DNA of 64,000 nucleotides from Bradyrhizobium sp. CCBAU 53340 (GTDB lineage Bacteria; Pseudomonadota; Alphaproteobacteria; Rhizobiales; Xanthobacteraceae), in assembly GCF_015291645.1 (NCBI RefSeq), contig NZ_CP030055.1:5208001-5272000 (forward strand). The letters are read 5' to 3'. Positions 45,332-54,361 of the stretch are shown one piece after another; the first letter of the stretch is position 1; every line of letters starts with the position of its first letter. A program made the position numbers and the translations under genes. The notes under the pieces are model-generated. The model ran no database searches. It was not told the DNA's origin and was given only the letters and a program-made list of their open reading frames with translations.

Positions 45332-46404
45332 GGCGCCCTCGCTGCGAAGCGATAGATGGTGTGATGGCGATAGACGCCGCCCGGATCGAGGCGCGGGCTC
45401 GGAAAGTCCGGCCGGTTCGGTGCGTTCGGCCAGATATGCGGCTCGAGGCAGATGGCGTCCGACTGCCGGATCAGCTTGCCGCCCTTGCCGGAGATCGTGC
45501 CGTCGAGATAGTTGCCGGAATAGACCTGAAGGCCGGGCTGATCGGTGAACAACTCCATGATCCGCCCCGAGCGCGGCGCCTCCAGCCGGGCCGCAAGCGC
45601 GAGCTTGCCGTCGCGCGCAAGGCAGTACGTATGGTCGTAGCCCCTGCCATTGCGCAATTGCTGATCGCTTTCGCGGATGCGCGCACCGACAGCGTGGGCC
45701 TCGCGGAAGTCGAACGGCGTGCCGGCCACGCCGCGCGGCGGCTCCGGCAGCGGAATGGCGGTGGGATCGATGGCTAGGAAATGCTCGGCCTTGACCGTGA
45801 GCTTGTGGTCGAGCGTGGATGCGCCCGACGTCGCGCCTTCCAGATTGAAGAAGCTATGGTTGGTGAGATTGACGATGGTCGGCCGGTCGGTTCGCGCCTC
45901 CATCGTTAGCGACAGCTCGGCAGGACCGGTGACGCGATAGGTCAGACGGACATCGAGCTTGCCTGGATAATTCTCCTCGCCATGCGGGCTGGTATAGGTC
46001 AGCGTGACGGCAGGGCTGGCGCCATCGTCGATCTCGGCAATGCCCCAGAGCTTGCGGTCGAAGCCATCGAGGCCGCCGTGCAGCGCATTCGGGCCGTTGT
46101 TGACGGCAAGCTGGAAGGTCTCACCGTCGAGCGAGAACTGTCCATTGGCGATTCGGTTGGCATAGCGACCGACGGTCGCGCCAAAGAACTTCCGTTCGGC
46201 GAGGTAGCCGGCGAAAGTGTCATGGCCGAGCACGACGTCGTCGCAACTGCCCTTGGCATCCGGCGCGATCAGCGCCTGGATCACCGCGCCGTGGGTGATG
46301 ATGCGGGCCTCGAACCCGCCCTCCCCGCGCAACACGATGCGCTCGACATCGCGCCCATCAGGCAGCGTTCCGAAATCGTCTTTTGTTGCTTTGGAGCCGG
46401 CCAT
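45328..46404 (-). CDS. galM: Aldose 1-epimerase (galactose mutarotase)
   Basis: 358 residues. Conserved segments GRYANRIANGQFSLDG, LTNHSFFNLEG (catalytic His) and CLEPHIWPNAPNRPDFPSPR with the C-terminal LDPGG are present; they match the GalM catalytic cleft. It interconverts alpha and beta anomers so that the dehydrogenase gets its preferred form. Two bases after the dehydrogenase gene. Confidence 0.9.
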   Translation of the reverse strand: MAGSKATKDDFGTLPDGRDVERIVLRGEGGFEARIITHGAVIQALIAPDAKGSCDDVVLGHDTFAGYLAERKFFGATVGRYANRIANGQFSLDGETFQLAVNNGPNALHGGLDGFDRKLWGIAEIDDGASPAVTLTYTSPHGEENYPGKLDVRLTYRVTGPAELSLTMEARTDRPTIVNLTNHSFFNLEGATSGASTLDHKLTVKAEHFLAIDPTAIPLPEPPRGVAGTPFDFREAHAVGARIRESDQQLRNGRGYDHTYCLARDGKLALAARLEAPRSGRIMELFTDQPGLQVYSGNYLDGTISGKGGKLIRQSDAICLEPHIWPNAPNRPDFPSPRLDPGGVYRHHTIYRFAARAP

Positions 46405-46406
46405 GC

Positions 46407-47333
46407 CTAGTCCACAAACGGTTCGACGATGTTACGCTTACCGAGCAGAAAAGCGTCGGCAACAAGGCGAAGCGGTGCGAGGTCGACATCGCTCGCGCCT
46501 GAACCCGCGAGCTCGACGAAGTGCCGGTAGAGCTCCCGATATTCTTCATCGGGCGCCTCCGCAACGACCTTGCCGTCGATCTCCATGATCCTGCCGCCGC
46601 GGGACAAAGTCATCCGACCCTGGTCGGTTTCTGCCACGATATCCCAGCTCTGCGGTCCGGTCTGGCGAAAGTCGAATTCGGCGGATACCGGCAGGCCGTC
46701 GATCGTGGTCAACGTCAGATTGGCGGCAATCGGCGACTGGCAATTGGCTGGAAAGGCCAGCTCGGCCGCCGTGACGAACACCGGATTTGGCAGGATGCGC
46801 GTCAGGATCGAGAGCGCATTGATGCCGGGATCGAACACGCCGAGCCCGCCCGGTTCCCAGATCCAGGCCTGGCCGGGATGCCAGACGCGGACGTCTTCCT
46901 TCCAGTTGATATGCACCGATTTGATCCGGCGTGCGGCCAGCCACTCGCGTGCCGGCTCGACCGCTGGCGCATGCCGCGAGTGCCAGGTTGCAAACAGGGT
47001 CCGCTTTGCTTTCGTCGCCATCGCCACAAGCGGATCGAGTTCGGCGACGCCGATGCCGGGCGGCTTCTCCAGCATGACATGCTTGCCGGCAGCCAGCGCC
47101 GCGGCGGCCTGGGCACGGCGCACCTGCGGCGGCGTGCAGAGCGACACCGCATCGATCGGCGGGCCCTTCTCCAGCAGTTCCTCAATGGTTGCGAAATGCG
47201 GCAGGTCCGGCAGCGACGCGTTACGGCTGGCAATTGCGGCGAGCCTCGCGCCCGGCACGGCGGCGATCGCGCCGACATGCTGGTCGCGCGCGATCTTGCC
47301 GAAGCCGACGATGGCGATACGAAGTTCAGTCAC
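46407..47333 (-). CDS. Gfo/Idh/MocA-family aldose 1-dehydrogenase (D-galactose/L-arabinose type)
   Basis: 308 residues. The Rossmann motif is IAIVGFGKIARDQHVGA, the EKP motif is HVMLEKPPGIG, and the substrate region has WKEDVRVWHPGQAWIWEPGG then GVFDPGINALSIL. Length and motifs match bacterial D-galactose 1-dehydrogenase and Azospirillum L-arabinose 1-dehydrogenase, which are close relatives. It oxidises the sugar at C1 to the lactone. The two sugars cannot be told apart by eye. Confidence 0.87.
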   Translation of the reverse strand: MTELRIAIVGFGKIARDQHVGAIAAVPGARLAAIASRNASLPDLPHFATIEELLEKGPPIDAVSLCTPPQVRRAQAAAALAAGKHVMLEKPPGIGVAELDPLVAMATKAKRTLFATWHSRHAPAVEPAREWLAARRIKSVHINWKEDVRVWHPGQAWIWEPGGLGVFDPGINALSILTRILPNPVFVTAAELAFPANCQSPIAANLTLTTIDGLPVSAEFDFRQTGPQSWDIVAETDQGRMTLSRGGRIMEIDGKVVAEAPDEEYRELYRHFVELAGSGASDVDLAPLRLVADAFLLGKRNIVEPFVD

Positions 47334-47336
47334 GCT

Positions 47337-48107
47337 CTATTCTCCACTCTCCGCGGACGGCAGCGGCTCGGCGGGCGCCGTCTCGATCACGGTGCCCTCA
47401 TGGCGGCGCATGCCGTTGTGAATGACATAGACCATTGCCTCCGACGCCGTCCCGGCATCGCCGGCCGCGATCGCATCGACAATCTTTTGATGCCACAGCA
47501 GCACGGTGTCGCGGTCCTCCGGCTCGACCGGGGCACTGAGCAGGAACGAGGCGCGCAAGGCAGCCTCGATCACATGCCCGATCGAGCGCATGAACAGATT
47601 ACCCGATGCCCGCGCAACCGCAACGTGCAACGCGAGATCGGCATCGGCAAAGCCGACGGAATCGGAGGCCTCGAGCCGCATGCGTTCCATGGTGCGGCGA
47701 AGCTCGGCGACATCCTCCTCCGATCGGTGTACCGCCGCCAGCGCCGCAGCTCGCGGCTCGACGGCGAGACGGATCTCGGCGAGGTCATCGAGGAAACGCT
47801 TGTCGATGCCGGCATCGAGATGCCAGGCCAGGACATCGGCGTCGAACATGTTCCAGGCGCCGCGCTCGCGCACGACGGTTCCGACCCGCGCCTTGGTGGT
47901 GAGTAGGCCCTTGGCGACGAGCGTCTTCACGCTCTCGCGCAGCACCGGCCGCGACACGCTGAACATCGCGGTCAGCTCGGCATCGCCCGGAAGCCGCGCT
48001 CCTTCGGCATAGCGGCCTGCGATGATATCGACGCCGATCGAGCGCGCCACTTCCGCATGGTTGGAATGGGCCCGCCGTGTCGGGATGACGACAATGCGCG
48101 AGGTCAT
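47337..48107 (-). CDS. GntR-family regulator, FadR (FCD) subfamily
   Basis: 256 residues. The N-terminal winged helix (about 15-80) has EGARLPGDAELTAMFSVSRP then VLRESVKTLVAKGLL; the C-terminal all-helical FCD domain has DLAEIRLAVEPRAAALAA and HVAVARASGN, which carry likely metal ligands. ATG 48107 overlaps the permease stop. Probably the regulator of the aldose operon it lies in, with sugar or sugar acid as effector. Confidence 0.88.
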   Translation of the reverse strand: MTSRIVVIPTRRAHSNHAEVARSIGVDIIAGRYAEGARLPGDAELTAMFSVSRPVLRESVKTLVAKGLLTTKARVGTVVRERGAWNMFDADVLAWHLDAGIDKRFLDDLAEIRLAVEPRAAALAAVHRSEEDVAELRRTMERMRLEASDSVGFADADLALHVAVARASGNLFMRSIGHVIEAALRASFLLSAPVEPEDRDTVLLWHQKIVDAIAAGDAGTASEAMVYVIHNGMRRHEGTVIETAPAEPLPSAESGE

Positions 48108-49084
48108 GTGGTTGCTCCTGCACGCTTCGCCGCCGGCCGTCGCGCCAGCGCGACCAGTCCCTGCTGCAGGGCGATAAAGGCGAACAGCAGCACGCCGGTC
48201 GCGATCTTGGTCCACCAGCTCGACAAGGTCCCGTCGAAATTGATGTAGGTCTGGATCATGCCCTGGATCAGCACGCCGAGGAAGGTGCCGATCACCGAGC
48301 CCTGGCCGCCCGTGAGCAGCGTGCCGCCGATGACAACGGCTGCGATGCTGTCGAGCTCGACGCCGACGGCGGAGAGCGAGTAGCCGGCACTGGTGTAGAA
48401 GGAGAACACGATGCCGGCGATGCCCGCAAGCAGGCTCGACAGCATGTAGATCTTCACCGTCATCTTGCCGACCGCAACGCCCATCAGGCTTGCGGTCGCC
48501 CGGCTGCCTCCGAGCGCATAGACGTTCGCGCCGAACCGGGTGAGATGCAGCAGCAAGGCGCCGCCGATCACGATGGCGAGCATGATGATCGCGATCGCCG
48601 TCAGCCGTCCGCCGCCGGGCATGCGCAGCGCGAAGTCGGACACCGTCGAATAGACGGGCGCGGTGATCGGCACCGATTCCGTCGAGAGCAGGAAGCTTGC
48701 ACCGCGCGCCAGGAACATGCCGGCCAAGGTCACGATGAAAGGTGGCAGATCGAAGACGTGGATGATCGCGCCCATCGCGGCGCCAAAGGCCGCCGAGAGC
48801 ACAAGGATGGCGACGAAAGCGACCAGCGGCGGCACGCCCCAGCGCTCGATGGCAAGCGCGACGAACACGGTGGTGAATCCGATCACCGAGCCGACCGACA
48901 GATCGATGCCGCCGGAGATGATGACGAAAGTCATGCCGGTTGCAACGATGCCGAGGAACGCATTGTCGGTGAGGAGATTGCCGACCACGCGTGTCGAGGC
49001 GATGTTGGGAAATTGCACCGCGCAAGCGGCGAAGCCGACGACGAGCACGATGGCCGTGATCAGGACGGGCGGCAGGCCTTTCAT
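48104..49084 (-). CDS. Sugar ABC transporter permease, YjfF type
   Basis: 326 residues, about nine hydrophobic segments; MTFVIISGGIDLSVGSVIGF and ALGGSRATASLMGV are typical ribose-family permease motifs. Second permease of a YtfT/YjfF pair, the arrangement of the galactofuranose importer. ATG 49084 overlaps the YtfT-type stop. Confidence 0.87.
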   Translation of the reverse strand: MKGLPPVLITAIVLVVGFAACAVQFPNIASTRVVGNLLTDNAFLGIVATGMTFVIISGGIDLSVGSVIGFTTVFVALAIERWGVPPLVAFVAILVLSAAFGAAMGAIIHVFDLPPFIVTLAGMFLARGASFLLSTESVPITAPVYSTVSDFALRMPGGGRLTAIAIIMLAIVIGGALLLHLTRFGANVYALGGSRATASLMGVAVGKMTVKIYMLSSLLAGIAGIVFSFYTSAGYSLSAVGVELDSIAAVVIGGTLLTGGQGSVIGTFLGVLIQGMIQTYINFDGTLSSWWTKIATGVLLFAFIALQQGLVALARRPAAKRAGATT

Positions 49085-50073
49085 GGTTTCGTCCTCCGCA
49101 GCCGCGCCATGATGCCGGCAAAGCCGGATAGTTTCGGCGATTGCAGCAGCAAGACCGCGAGCACCACCACCGCCTTGACCAGCAGGTTGAACTCCGGCGG
49201 ATAGCCCGAGAGCAGGATGCCGGTGTTCATGGTCTGGATGATCAGCGCGCCGAGCACGGCCAGCACGAGGCTGAAGCGGCCGCCGAACAGCGAGGTGCCG
49301 CCGATCACCACCGCAAGGATGGCGTCGAGCTCGAGCCAGAGGCCGGCATTGTTGGCATCCGCGCCCATGATGTCGGCCGCGGCGATCACGCCGGCAAGCG
49401 CAGCACAGACGCCGCACCAGACATAGACCGAAAGGATCATCGCGCGAGTGCCGACGCCGGCAAGCTCGCTCGCCCGCGCATTGCCGCCGGTCGCCTCGAT
49501 CAGGAGCCCGAGTGCCGACCCGCGCACCACTGCGCCGGTGAGGATCAGCATGCCCAAGGCAATCGCGACCGGCACCGGCACGCCGAGAATGGCCCCGTTC
49601 CCGAGCCAGACCAGGTCCGGCGAGCTGAAGGTGACGATGCGCCCCTCGGTAATGAGCTGGGCGATGCCGCGCCCCGCCACCATCAGGATCAGCGTGGCGA
49701 CGATCGGCTGCATGCCGAGCACGGCGACGAGGAAGCCGTTCCACAACCCGCAGACGAGGCCCGCACCGAGCGCGGCGGCCAGCACCACCGGCAGGCCGTG
49801 GCTGTCGGCCAGACTCGCGGCGATCGCACCGCAGATCGCCATCACCGCGCCGACGGAGAGATCGATGCCGCGCGTCGCGATCACCAGCACCATGCCGAGC
49901 GAGAGCAGCGCCACCGGCGTGCCGCGGTTGAGCACATCGATCAGGCTGCCGAACAGCCGGCCGTCCTGGAGGCGCAGGTCGAAGAATTGCGGCGACACCA
50001 CGCGGTCGACCGCCAGGATGACGATCAGCGCGAGGATCTGGGCAAAGCCGCGGCGCGGCAACAGCGCTGTCAT
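49081..50073 (-). CDS. Sugar ABC transporter permease, YtfT type
   Basis: 330 residues, membrane protein with MVLVIATRGIDLSVGAVMAI and EATGGNARASELAGVG motifs. First permease of the YtfT/YjfF pair. Overlaps the stop of the ATPase gene (50070) and the start of the YjfF-type gene. Confidence 0.87.
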   Translation of the reverse strand: MTALLPRRGFAQILALIVILAVDRVVSPQFFDLRLQDGRLFGSLIDVLNRGTPVALLSLGMVLVIATRGIDLSVGAVMAICGAIAASLADSHGLPVVLAAALGAGLVCGLWNGFLVAVLGMQPIVATLILMVAGRGIAQLITEGRIVTFSSPDLVWLGNGAILGVPVPVAIALGMLILTGAVVRGSALGLLIEATGGNARASELAGVGTRAMILSVYVWCGVCAALAGVIAAADIMGADANNAGLWLELDAILAVVIGGTSLFGGRFSLVLAVLGALIIQTMNTGILLSGYPPEFNLLVKAVVVLAVLLLQSPKLSGFAGIMARLRRTKP

Positions 50074-51614
50074 GTGTGGGCCTCAAGCGCGACGGCGGCG
50101 CCATCGGCGGCAATGGCGGCGAGAATGTTGCCGACGTCGACGGCCTCGCCCGCGAGCTCCTCGACATGGGCGCGATCGCGCAGCACCACGACGCGGTCCG
50201 AATAGGTCACGATCTCGTCGAGCTCGGAAGAAATCACCAGCAGCGAAAGCCCGTCGTCGCAGAGCTCGCGGATCAGGCGGATGATCTCGGCATGCGCGCC
50301 GACGTCGATGCCGCGCGTGGGTTCGTCCAGCACCAGGAGCCGCGGCGCGGTGGCGAGCCAGCGCGCCAGCAACACCTTCTGCTGATTGCCGCCGGAGAGC
50401 AGGCCGACGGGCCGTTCGGCATCGGGCGGACGGATGTCGAGCATCTTGATGTAGCGGCGCGCAAGCTCGTCCTGCTCGCGGCGCGACAGCGGCCGATGCA
50501 GGCCGCGCTTGGCCTGGAGCGCGAGCGCGATGTTCTCGCGCACGCTGAGCTCGGCGACGATGCCGTCGGTCTTGCGCTCCTCCGGGCAATAGCCAAAGCC
50601 GTGCCGCACGCCGTCGCGCGGCGATTGGAGCCGTACGGATGCGCCCTCCACCCTCGCCTGCCCGCCATCGGCGCGCTCGGCGCCGAACACCAGCCGCGCG
50701 GTCTCGGTGCGGCCAGAGCCGAGCAGGCCGGCGAGGCCGACGACCTCACCGTGGCGCAGCTCGAGATTGAACGGGGCGACATAGCCGGCCTTGCCGTAAT
50801 TCTCGAAACAGGCGCAGACCTCGCGCGCTTTGGGCTCGCTTGCCACGGCCCGCGCGCTGGTGGTCTCGGCCAGCTCGCGGCCGAGCATCATCCGGATCAG
50901 CTCGAGCCGCGGCAGCGATGCCGTCTCGCGCTCGCCGACCAAGCGGCCGTTGCGCAGGACGGTGATGCGGTCGGAGATCTCGTAGACCTGATCGAGGAAG
51001 TGGCTGACGAAGACGATGCCGATGCCGCGCTTGGCAAGCTGGCGCATGATGCGAAACAGGATCTCGACCTCGTGACGGTCGAGGCTCGCAGTCGGCTCGT
51101 CCAGGATCAGCACGCGCGCGGAGAGATCCACCGCGCGGGCAATTGCGGTCACGTGCTGGATGGCTACCGAATAATTGCCGAGCGGCGCGGCAACGTCGAT
51201 GTCGAGGCCGAAATCGGCAAGCAATGCCTTGGCGCGGCGGCGCATCTCGCCTTCGCGCACGATGCCGAAACGCATCGGCTGGCGGTCGAGGAACAGGTTC
51301 TGCGCCACCGACAGGTTCGGCAGCAGATTGACCTCCTGGTAGACGGTGGCGATACCGGCCTGCAGCGCCGCCTTGGCCGAACGCGGCGCGACCTCTTCGC
51401 CTTCCAGACGGACGACACCGGCATCACGCGGGAACACACCGGTGACGACCTTGATCAGCGTGGATTTGCCGGCGCCGTTCTCGCCGAGCAGAGCATGGAT
51501 CTCGCCGGCGCGAAGCGTGAAGTCGACTTCCTGCAACGCGCGCACCGTACCGAAGCTCTTGCTGATCCCGCGCACCTCCAGCAGGGAAGGAGCAGGATCA
51601 AAGCTGTTCTCCAT
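50070..51614 (-). CDS. Sugar ABC transporter ATP-binding protein, YtfR type
   Basis: 514 residues, two ABC domains. First: Walker A GENGAGKST, Walker B VLILDEPTASLD. Second: degenerate GLLGSGRTE loop, signature LSGGNQQK, Walker B LLVLDEPTRGID. ATG 51614 is chosen as the start of the family N-terminus (SLLEVRGISKSFGTV follows). Preceded by a stem-loop in the gap from the binding-protein gene. Confidence 0.9.
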   Translation of the reverse strand: MENSFDPAPSLLEVRGISKSFGTVRALQEVDFTLRAGEIHALLGENGAGKSTLIKVVTGVFPRDAGVVRLEGEEVAPRSAKAALQAGIATVYQEVNLLPNLSVAQNLFLDRQPMRFGIVREGEMRRRAKALLADFGLDIDVAAPLGNYSVAIQHVTAIARAVDLSARVLILDEPTASLDRHEVEILFRIMRQLAKRGIGIVFVSHFLDQVYEISDRITVLRNGRLVGERETASLPRLELIRMMLGRELAETTSARAVASEPKAREVCACFENYGKAGYVAPFNLELRHGEVVGLAGLLGSGRTETARLVFGAERADGGQARVEGASVRLQSPRDGVRHGFGYCPEERKTDGIVAELSVRENIALALQAKRGLHRPLSRREQDELARRYIKMLDIRPPDAERPVGLLSGGNQQKVLLARWLATAPRLLVLDEPTRGIDVGAHAEIIRLIRELCDDGLSLLVISSELDEIVTYSDRVVVLRDRAHVEELAGEAVDVGNILAAIAADGAAVALEAHT

Positions 51615-51693
51615 GACAAATCTACTCCCGCCGGTGCCCGCTCGTGGCGCGGACACCCAGCCTATTCGTTCGCGCAACGAATTCGAAGGGGGA

Positions 51694-51722
51694 TCGCCGG
51701 ACCACTGGAAGCGGTCCGGCGA
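51694..51722 (-). other. Stem-loop between ytfQ-type and ytfR-type genes
   Basis: TCGCCGGACC (51694-51703) and GGTCCGGCGA (51713-51722) form a perfect 10-base stem with a 9-base loop, 8 bases after the binding-protein stop on the transcribed strand. It probably favours high binding-protein levels over the ATPase and permeases. Confidence 0.7.
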
Positions 51723-51730
51723 GGTCTGCC

Positions 51731-52696
51731 TCAGTAACCGAGGCCCTTCTTGCTGTCGTAGATCTTCTGCGGATCGTCGGCGGCGGTGTAGAGCTTGGAT
51801 TCGGTCTGGATCCACTTCGGCGGAACCGTACCCTTCTCCTTGAAGGCCGCGATCGCATCGAGCGCCGGGCCCGCCATGTTCGGCGTCAGCTCCACCGTGG
51901 CATTGGCTTCGCCTGCGGCCATCGCCTTGAAGATATCGGGGACCGCGTCGATCGAGACCGTGAGGATATCCTTGCCCGGTTTGAGGCCGGCTTCCTTCAT
52001 CGCCTGGATCGCACCGACCATCATGTCATCATTGTGGGCGTAGACGGCGCAAATCGTCTTGCCGCCGCCCTCGGCCTTGATGAAGCTTTCCATCACTTCC
52101 TTGCCCTTGGCGCGGGTGAAGTCGCCGGTCTGGCTGCGCACCACCTTCAAGTTCGCATGCTTGGCGATGGCGGTGTCAAAGCCCTTCTTGCGGTTGGCGG
52201 CGACGCTGGCGCCGACCGTGCCCTGCAATTCGACGATGTTGCAGGCCTTGTCGCCGACGGTCTTGGCCAGCCAGTCACCAGCGACCTCGCCTTCGTGCAC
52301 GCTGTCCGAAGTGACGGCGGTGAGATAGAGGTCCTTGCCCGACGGATCGATGTCGCGGTCGAGCAGCACGACCGGGATCTTGGCCTCCTTGGCTTCCTTC
52401 AGCACCGAATCCCAGCCCGTCGAGACGACCGGCGCGAGGAAGATTGCATCGACGTTCTGCGCGATGAAGGAGCGGATCGCCTTGATCTGGTTCTCCTGCT
52501 TCTGCTGCGCGTCGGCGATCTTGAGATTCACCTTGCGCTTACTGGCTTCCTGCTTGGAGACCGAGGTCTCGGCTGCACGCCAGCCGGATTCCGATCCGAT
52601 CTGCGAGAAGCCAATGGTGAGTTCGGCGGCTTTGGCCGGCAGCGCAAGCAGCAAGGCGGTCGTGGCGCTGGCCGCAAAAAGGGCTTTGAGGGTCAT
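51731..52696 (-). CDS. Sugar ABC transporter substrate-binding protein, YtfQ (galactofuranose) type
   Basis: 321 residues with a Sec signal (residues 1-22, ending LPAKAAE). The mature start ELTIGFSQIGSESGWRAAET and VAPV-like FLAPVVSTGWDSVLKEAKEA, then LLDRDID, are close to YtfQ, which binds galactofuranose. Opens the 11-gene aldose operon that runs to 40424. Two palindromes lie upstream. Confidence 0.88.
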   Translation of the reverse strand: MTLKALFAASATTALLLALPAKAAELTIGFSQIGSESGWRAAETSVSKQEASKRKVNLKIADAQQKQENQIKAIRSFIAQNVDAIFLAPVVSTGWDSVLKEAKEAKIPVVLLDRDIDPSGKDLYLTAVTSDSVHEGEVAGDWLAKTVGDKACNIVELQGTVGASVAANRKKGFDTAIAKHANLKVVRSQTGDFTRAKGKEVMESFIKAEGGGKTICAVYAHNDDMMVGAIQAMKEAGLKPGKDILTVSIDAVPDIFKAMAAGEANATVELTPNMAGPALDAIAAFKEKGTVPPKWIQTESKLYTAADDPQKIYDSKKGLGY

Positions 52697-52726
52697 CAGA
52701 CGTGTCTCCCAAGGTGTTTTCAGGGG

Positions 52727-52738
52727 TACCGATCGGTA
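52727..52738. promoter_or_regulatory. Palindrome 31 bases before the ytfQ-type gene
   Basis: TACCGATCGGTA is a perfect 12-base palindrome close to the start of the aldose operon. A possible operator; I cannot say for which regulator. Confidence 0.4.
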
Positions 52739-52804
52739 GCATGGCACCCTCAGGCCCGCCTTTAAGGCGGCGGGAGGCACTATTTCACGGAAGTTTGGTT
52801 CCGT

Positions 52805-52825
52805 ATAGTCATATTATTTGACTAT
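52805..52825. promoter_or_regulatory. Candidate GntR/FadR-type operator
   Basis: ATAGTCA-TATTATT-TGACTAT: perfect 7-base arms with a 7-base AT-rich centre, 109 bases before the ytfQ-type start. The T-GTC...GAC-A form resembles FadR-subfamily sites, and the operon encodes such a regulator. The 369-base gap 52697-53065 holds this site, the palindrome at 52727 and repeat B, and no gene I can support. Confidence 0.45.
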
Positions 52826-52947
52826 TTGGAGGAATGATGTGGATGTCCCGGCCAAGCGCGTGGAAGACACGCCAGACGCGATTTTGTTCTAGGAATGCAA
52901 CGCTGGGATGAACGATAATGGGGTGGGCGCGGGCGCGCCAAGCAACG

Positions 52948-53032
52948 CGTCATGCCCGGGCTTGTCCCGGACATCCACGATCTTTGTACAGCGCGAGAAG
53001 ACGTGGATGGCTGGGACAAGCCCGGCCATGAC
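52948..53032. repeat. Palindromic repeat, family B (copy 2)
   Basis: From CGTCATGCCCGGGCTTGTCC to GGGACAAGCCCGGCCATGAC. Near identical in its arms to copies at 32636-32720 and 58764-58848; the middle differs. Confidence 0.85.
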
Positions 53033-53065
53033 CAAAGAACCGCACGCCAGGAAGGCGAGCAAAAA

Positions 53066-54238
53066 CTAGATCAGCTTCCGCTGCGCCAGGTTCTTCATCA
53101 GCGCGCCGATGCCGAACGTCCAGGGCTCGCACTCGTCGCTGGTCCGCATGCGGTTGACGAGCTTGCCGAGCTGAGGCGCGGCGATCGTGACGATGTCGTC
53201 GCGCTTGTGGGTGAACCCCTGCCCCGGTGCATCGCGATCCTTGACCGGCGCGAACATGGTGCCGAGGAACAGCACGAAACCATCGGGATATTGATGCACC
53301 TTGCCGATGGTCTGCGCGACGAGATCGGTCGGATCGCGGCTGATCTTGCTGATCGAGGAATGGCCGTCGAGCACGAAACCGTCCGTCCCCGTCACGTTCA
53401 GGCTGATGTCGAGCTTGCGCGCGTCGTCCAGCATGAAGCTATCGTCGAACAATCGCAGCAGCGGGCCGATCGCGCAGGAGGCATTGTTGTCCTTGGCCTT
53501 CGACAGCAGCAGCGCCGAGCGGCCCTCGAAATCGCGCAGGTTCACGTCGTTGCCGAGTGCGCCGCCGACGATCTTGCCGCGGCTGGAGACGAACAGCACG
53601 AGCTCGGGCTCGGGATTGTTCCAGGTCGATTTCGGATGCAGGCCGGCATCCATGCCGGTGCCGACCGAGGACATGGTTGGCGCCTTGGTGAAGACCTCGG
53701 CGTCGGGGCCGATGCCGACCTCGAGGTACTGGCTCCAGGCGTTCTGGTCGATCAGCACCTGCTTCAAGTGCATCGCCTGATCCGAGCCCGGCTTGAGTTT
53801 TGAAAGGTCGTCACCGATCAGCCGGGTGACTTCCTTGCGGATCGCTTCGGCCGAAGCCGGGTTGCCCTTGGCGCGCTCCTCGATCACACGCTCCAGCATC
53901 GAGATCGCGAAGGTGACGCCGGCGGCCTTCAGGGTCTGGAGATCGACCGGTGCGAGCAGCCAGGGCTTGTTCGGATCGCGGCCATCGGGTGCCGTATTGG
54001 CGACGATGGCCTCGAGATCGCCGATGCGCTCGCCCTTGACGGCGGCCAGCGCCTTGGCGGGATTGTCCTCTTCGCAGAGCGCGCTGACGGTCGGGAATTT
54101 CGCGGTGACGTCGTACACACCGTCGGCGCGCACCGCGACCACGGCCGGACCGTTCGCCTGCGGCAGCCAAACGCGGCCGACCAGCGTTCCCTTCGTTCCA
54201 TCCGCCGGGAGAAGGTCTTTCACGGTCAGTGTCGTCAT
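53066..54238 (-). CDS. Fumarylacetoacetate-hydrolase-family protein, 2-keto-3-deoxy sugar-acid dehydratase type (XylX/AraD1-like)
   Basis: 390 residues: an N-terminal extra domain (about 1-150) and a C-terminal FAH domain whose metal ligands are visible in NNPEPELVLFV and GNDVNLRDFEGRS. Members of this long FAH subgroup include 2-keto-3-deoxy-xylonate/arabonate dehydratases of the Weimberg-type oxidative pentose route, which yield alpha-ketoglutarate semialdehyde. Its place beside an aldose dehydrogenase and lactonase operon fits that role. Other FAH activities remain possible. Confidence 0.78.
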   Translation of the reverse strand: MTTLTVKDLLPADGTKGTLVGRVWLPQANGPAVVAVRADGVYDVTAKFPTVSALCEEDNPAKALAAVKGERIGDLEAIVANTAPDGRDPNKPWLLAPVDLQTLKAAGVTFAISMLERVIEERAKGNPASAEAIRKEVTRLIGDDLSKLKPGSDQAMHLKQVLIDQNAWSQYLEVGIGPDAEVFTKAPTMSSVGTGMDAGLHPKSTWNNPEPELVLFVSSRGKIVGGALGNDVNLRDFEGRSALLLSKAKDNNASCAIGPLLRLFDDSFMLDDARKLDISLNVTGTDGFVLDGHSSISKISRDPTDLVAQTIGKVHQYPDGFVLFLGTMFAPVKDRDAPGQGFTHKRDDIVTIAAPQLGKLVNRMRTSDECEPWTFGIGALMKNLAQRKLI

Positions 54239-54361
54239 GGCGGCGTCCTCGCTGTTTCTAAGGATCGGCCGCTCCGGAAGCCGCCGATCCCGTTGGCGAA
54301 GACCAATAAACGTCTGGCAGGGGAAGTCCAGAGCGACGCCGCCAGGCTCCCTGCCGGCCTC

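Noticed and set aside
47337..49121. 594-residue protein with a GntR domain at its C-terminus
   Set aside because: The N-terminal part is a shadow of the YjfF-type permease; the regulator starts at ATG 48107.
48104..50167. Single 687-residue fused permease
   Set aside because: The YtfT-type gene is in another frame with its own stop and start overlap at 49081-49084; the long frame is read-through into its shadow.
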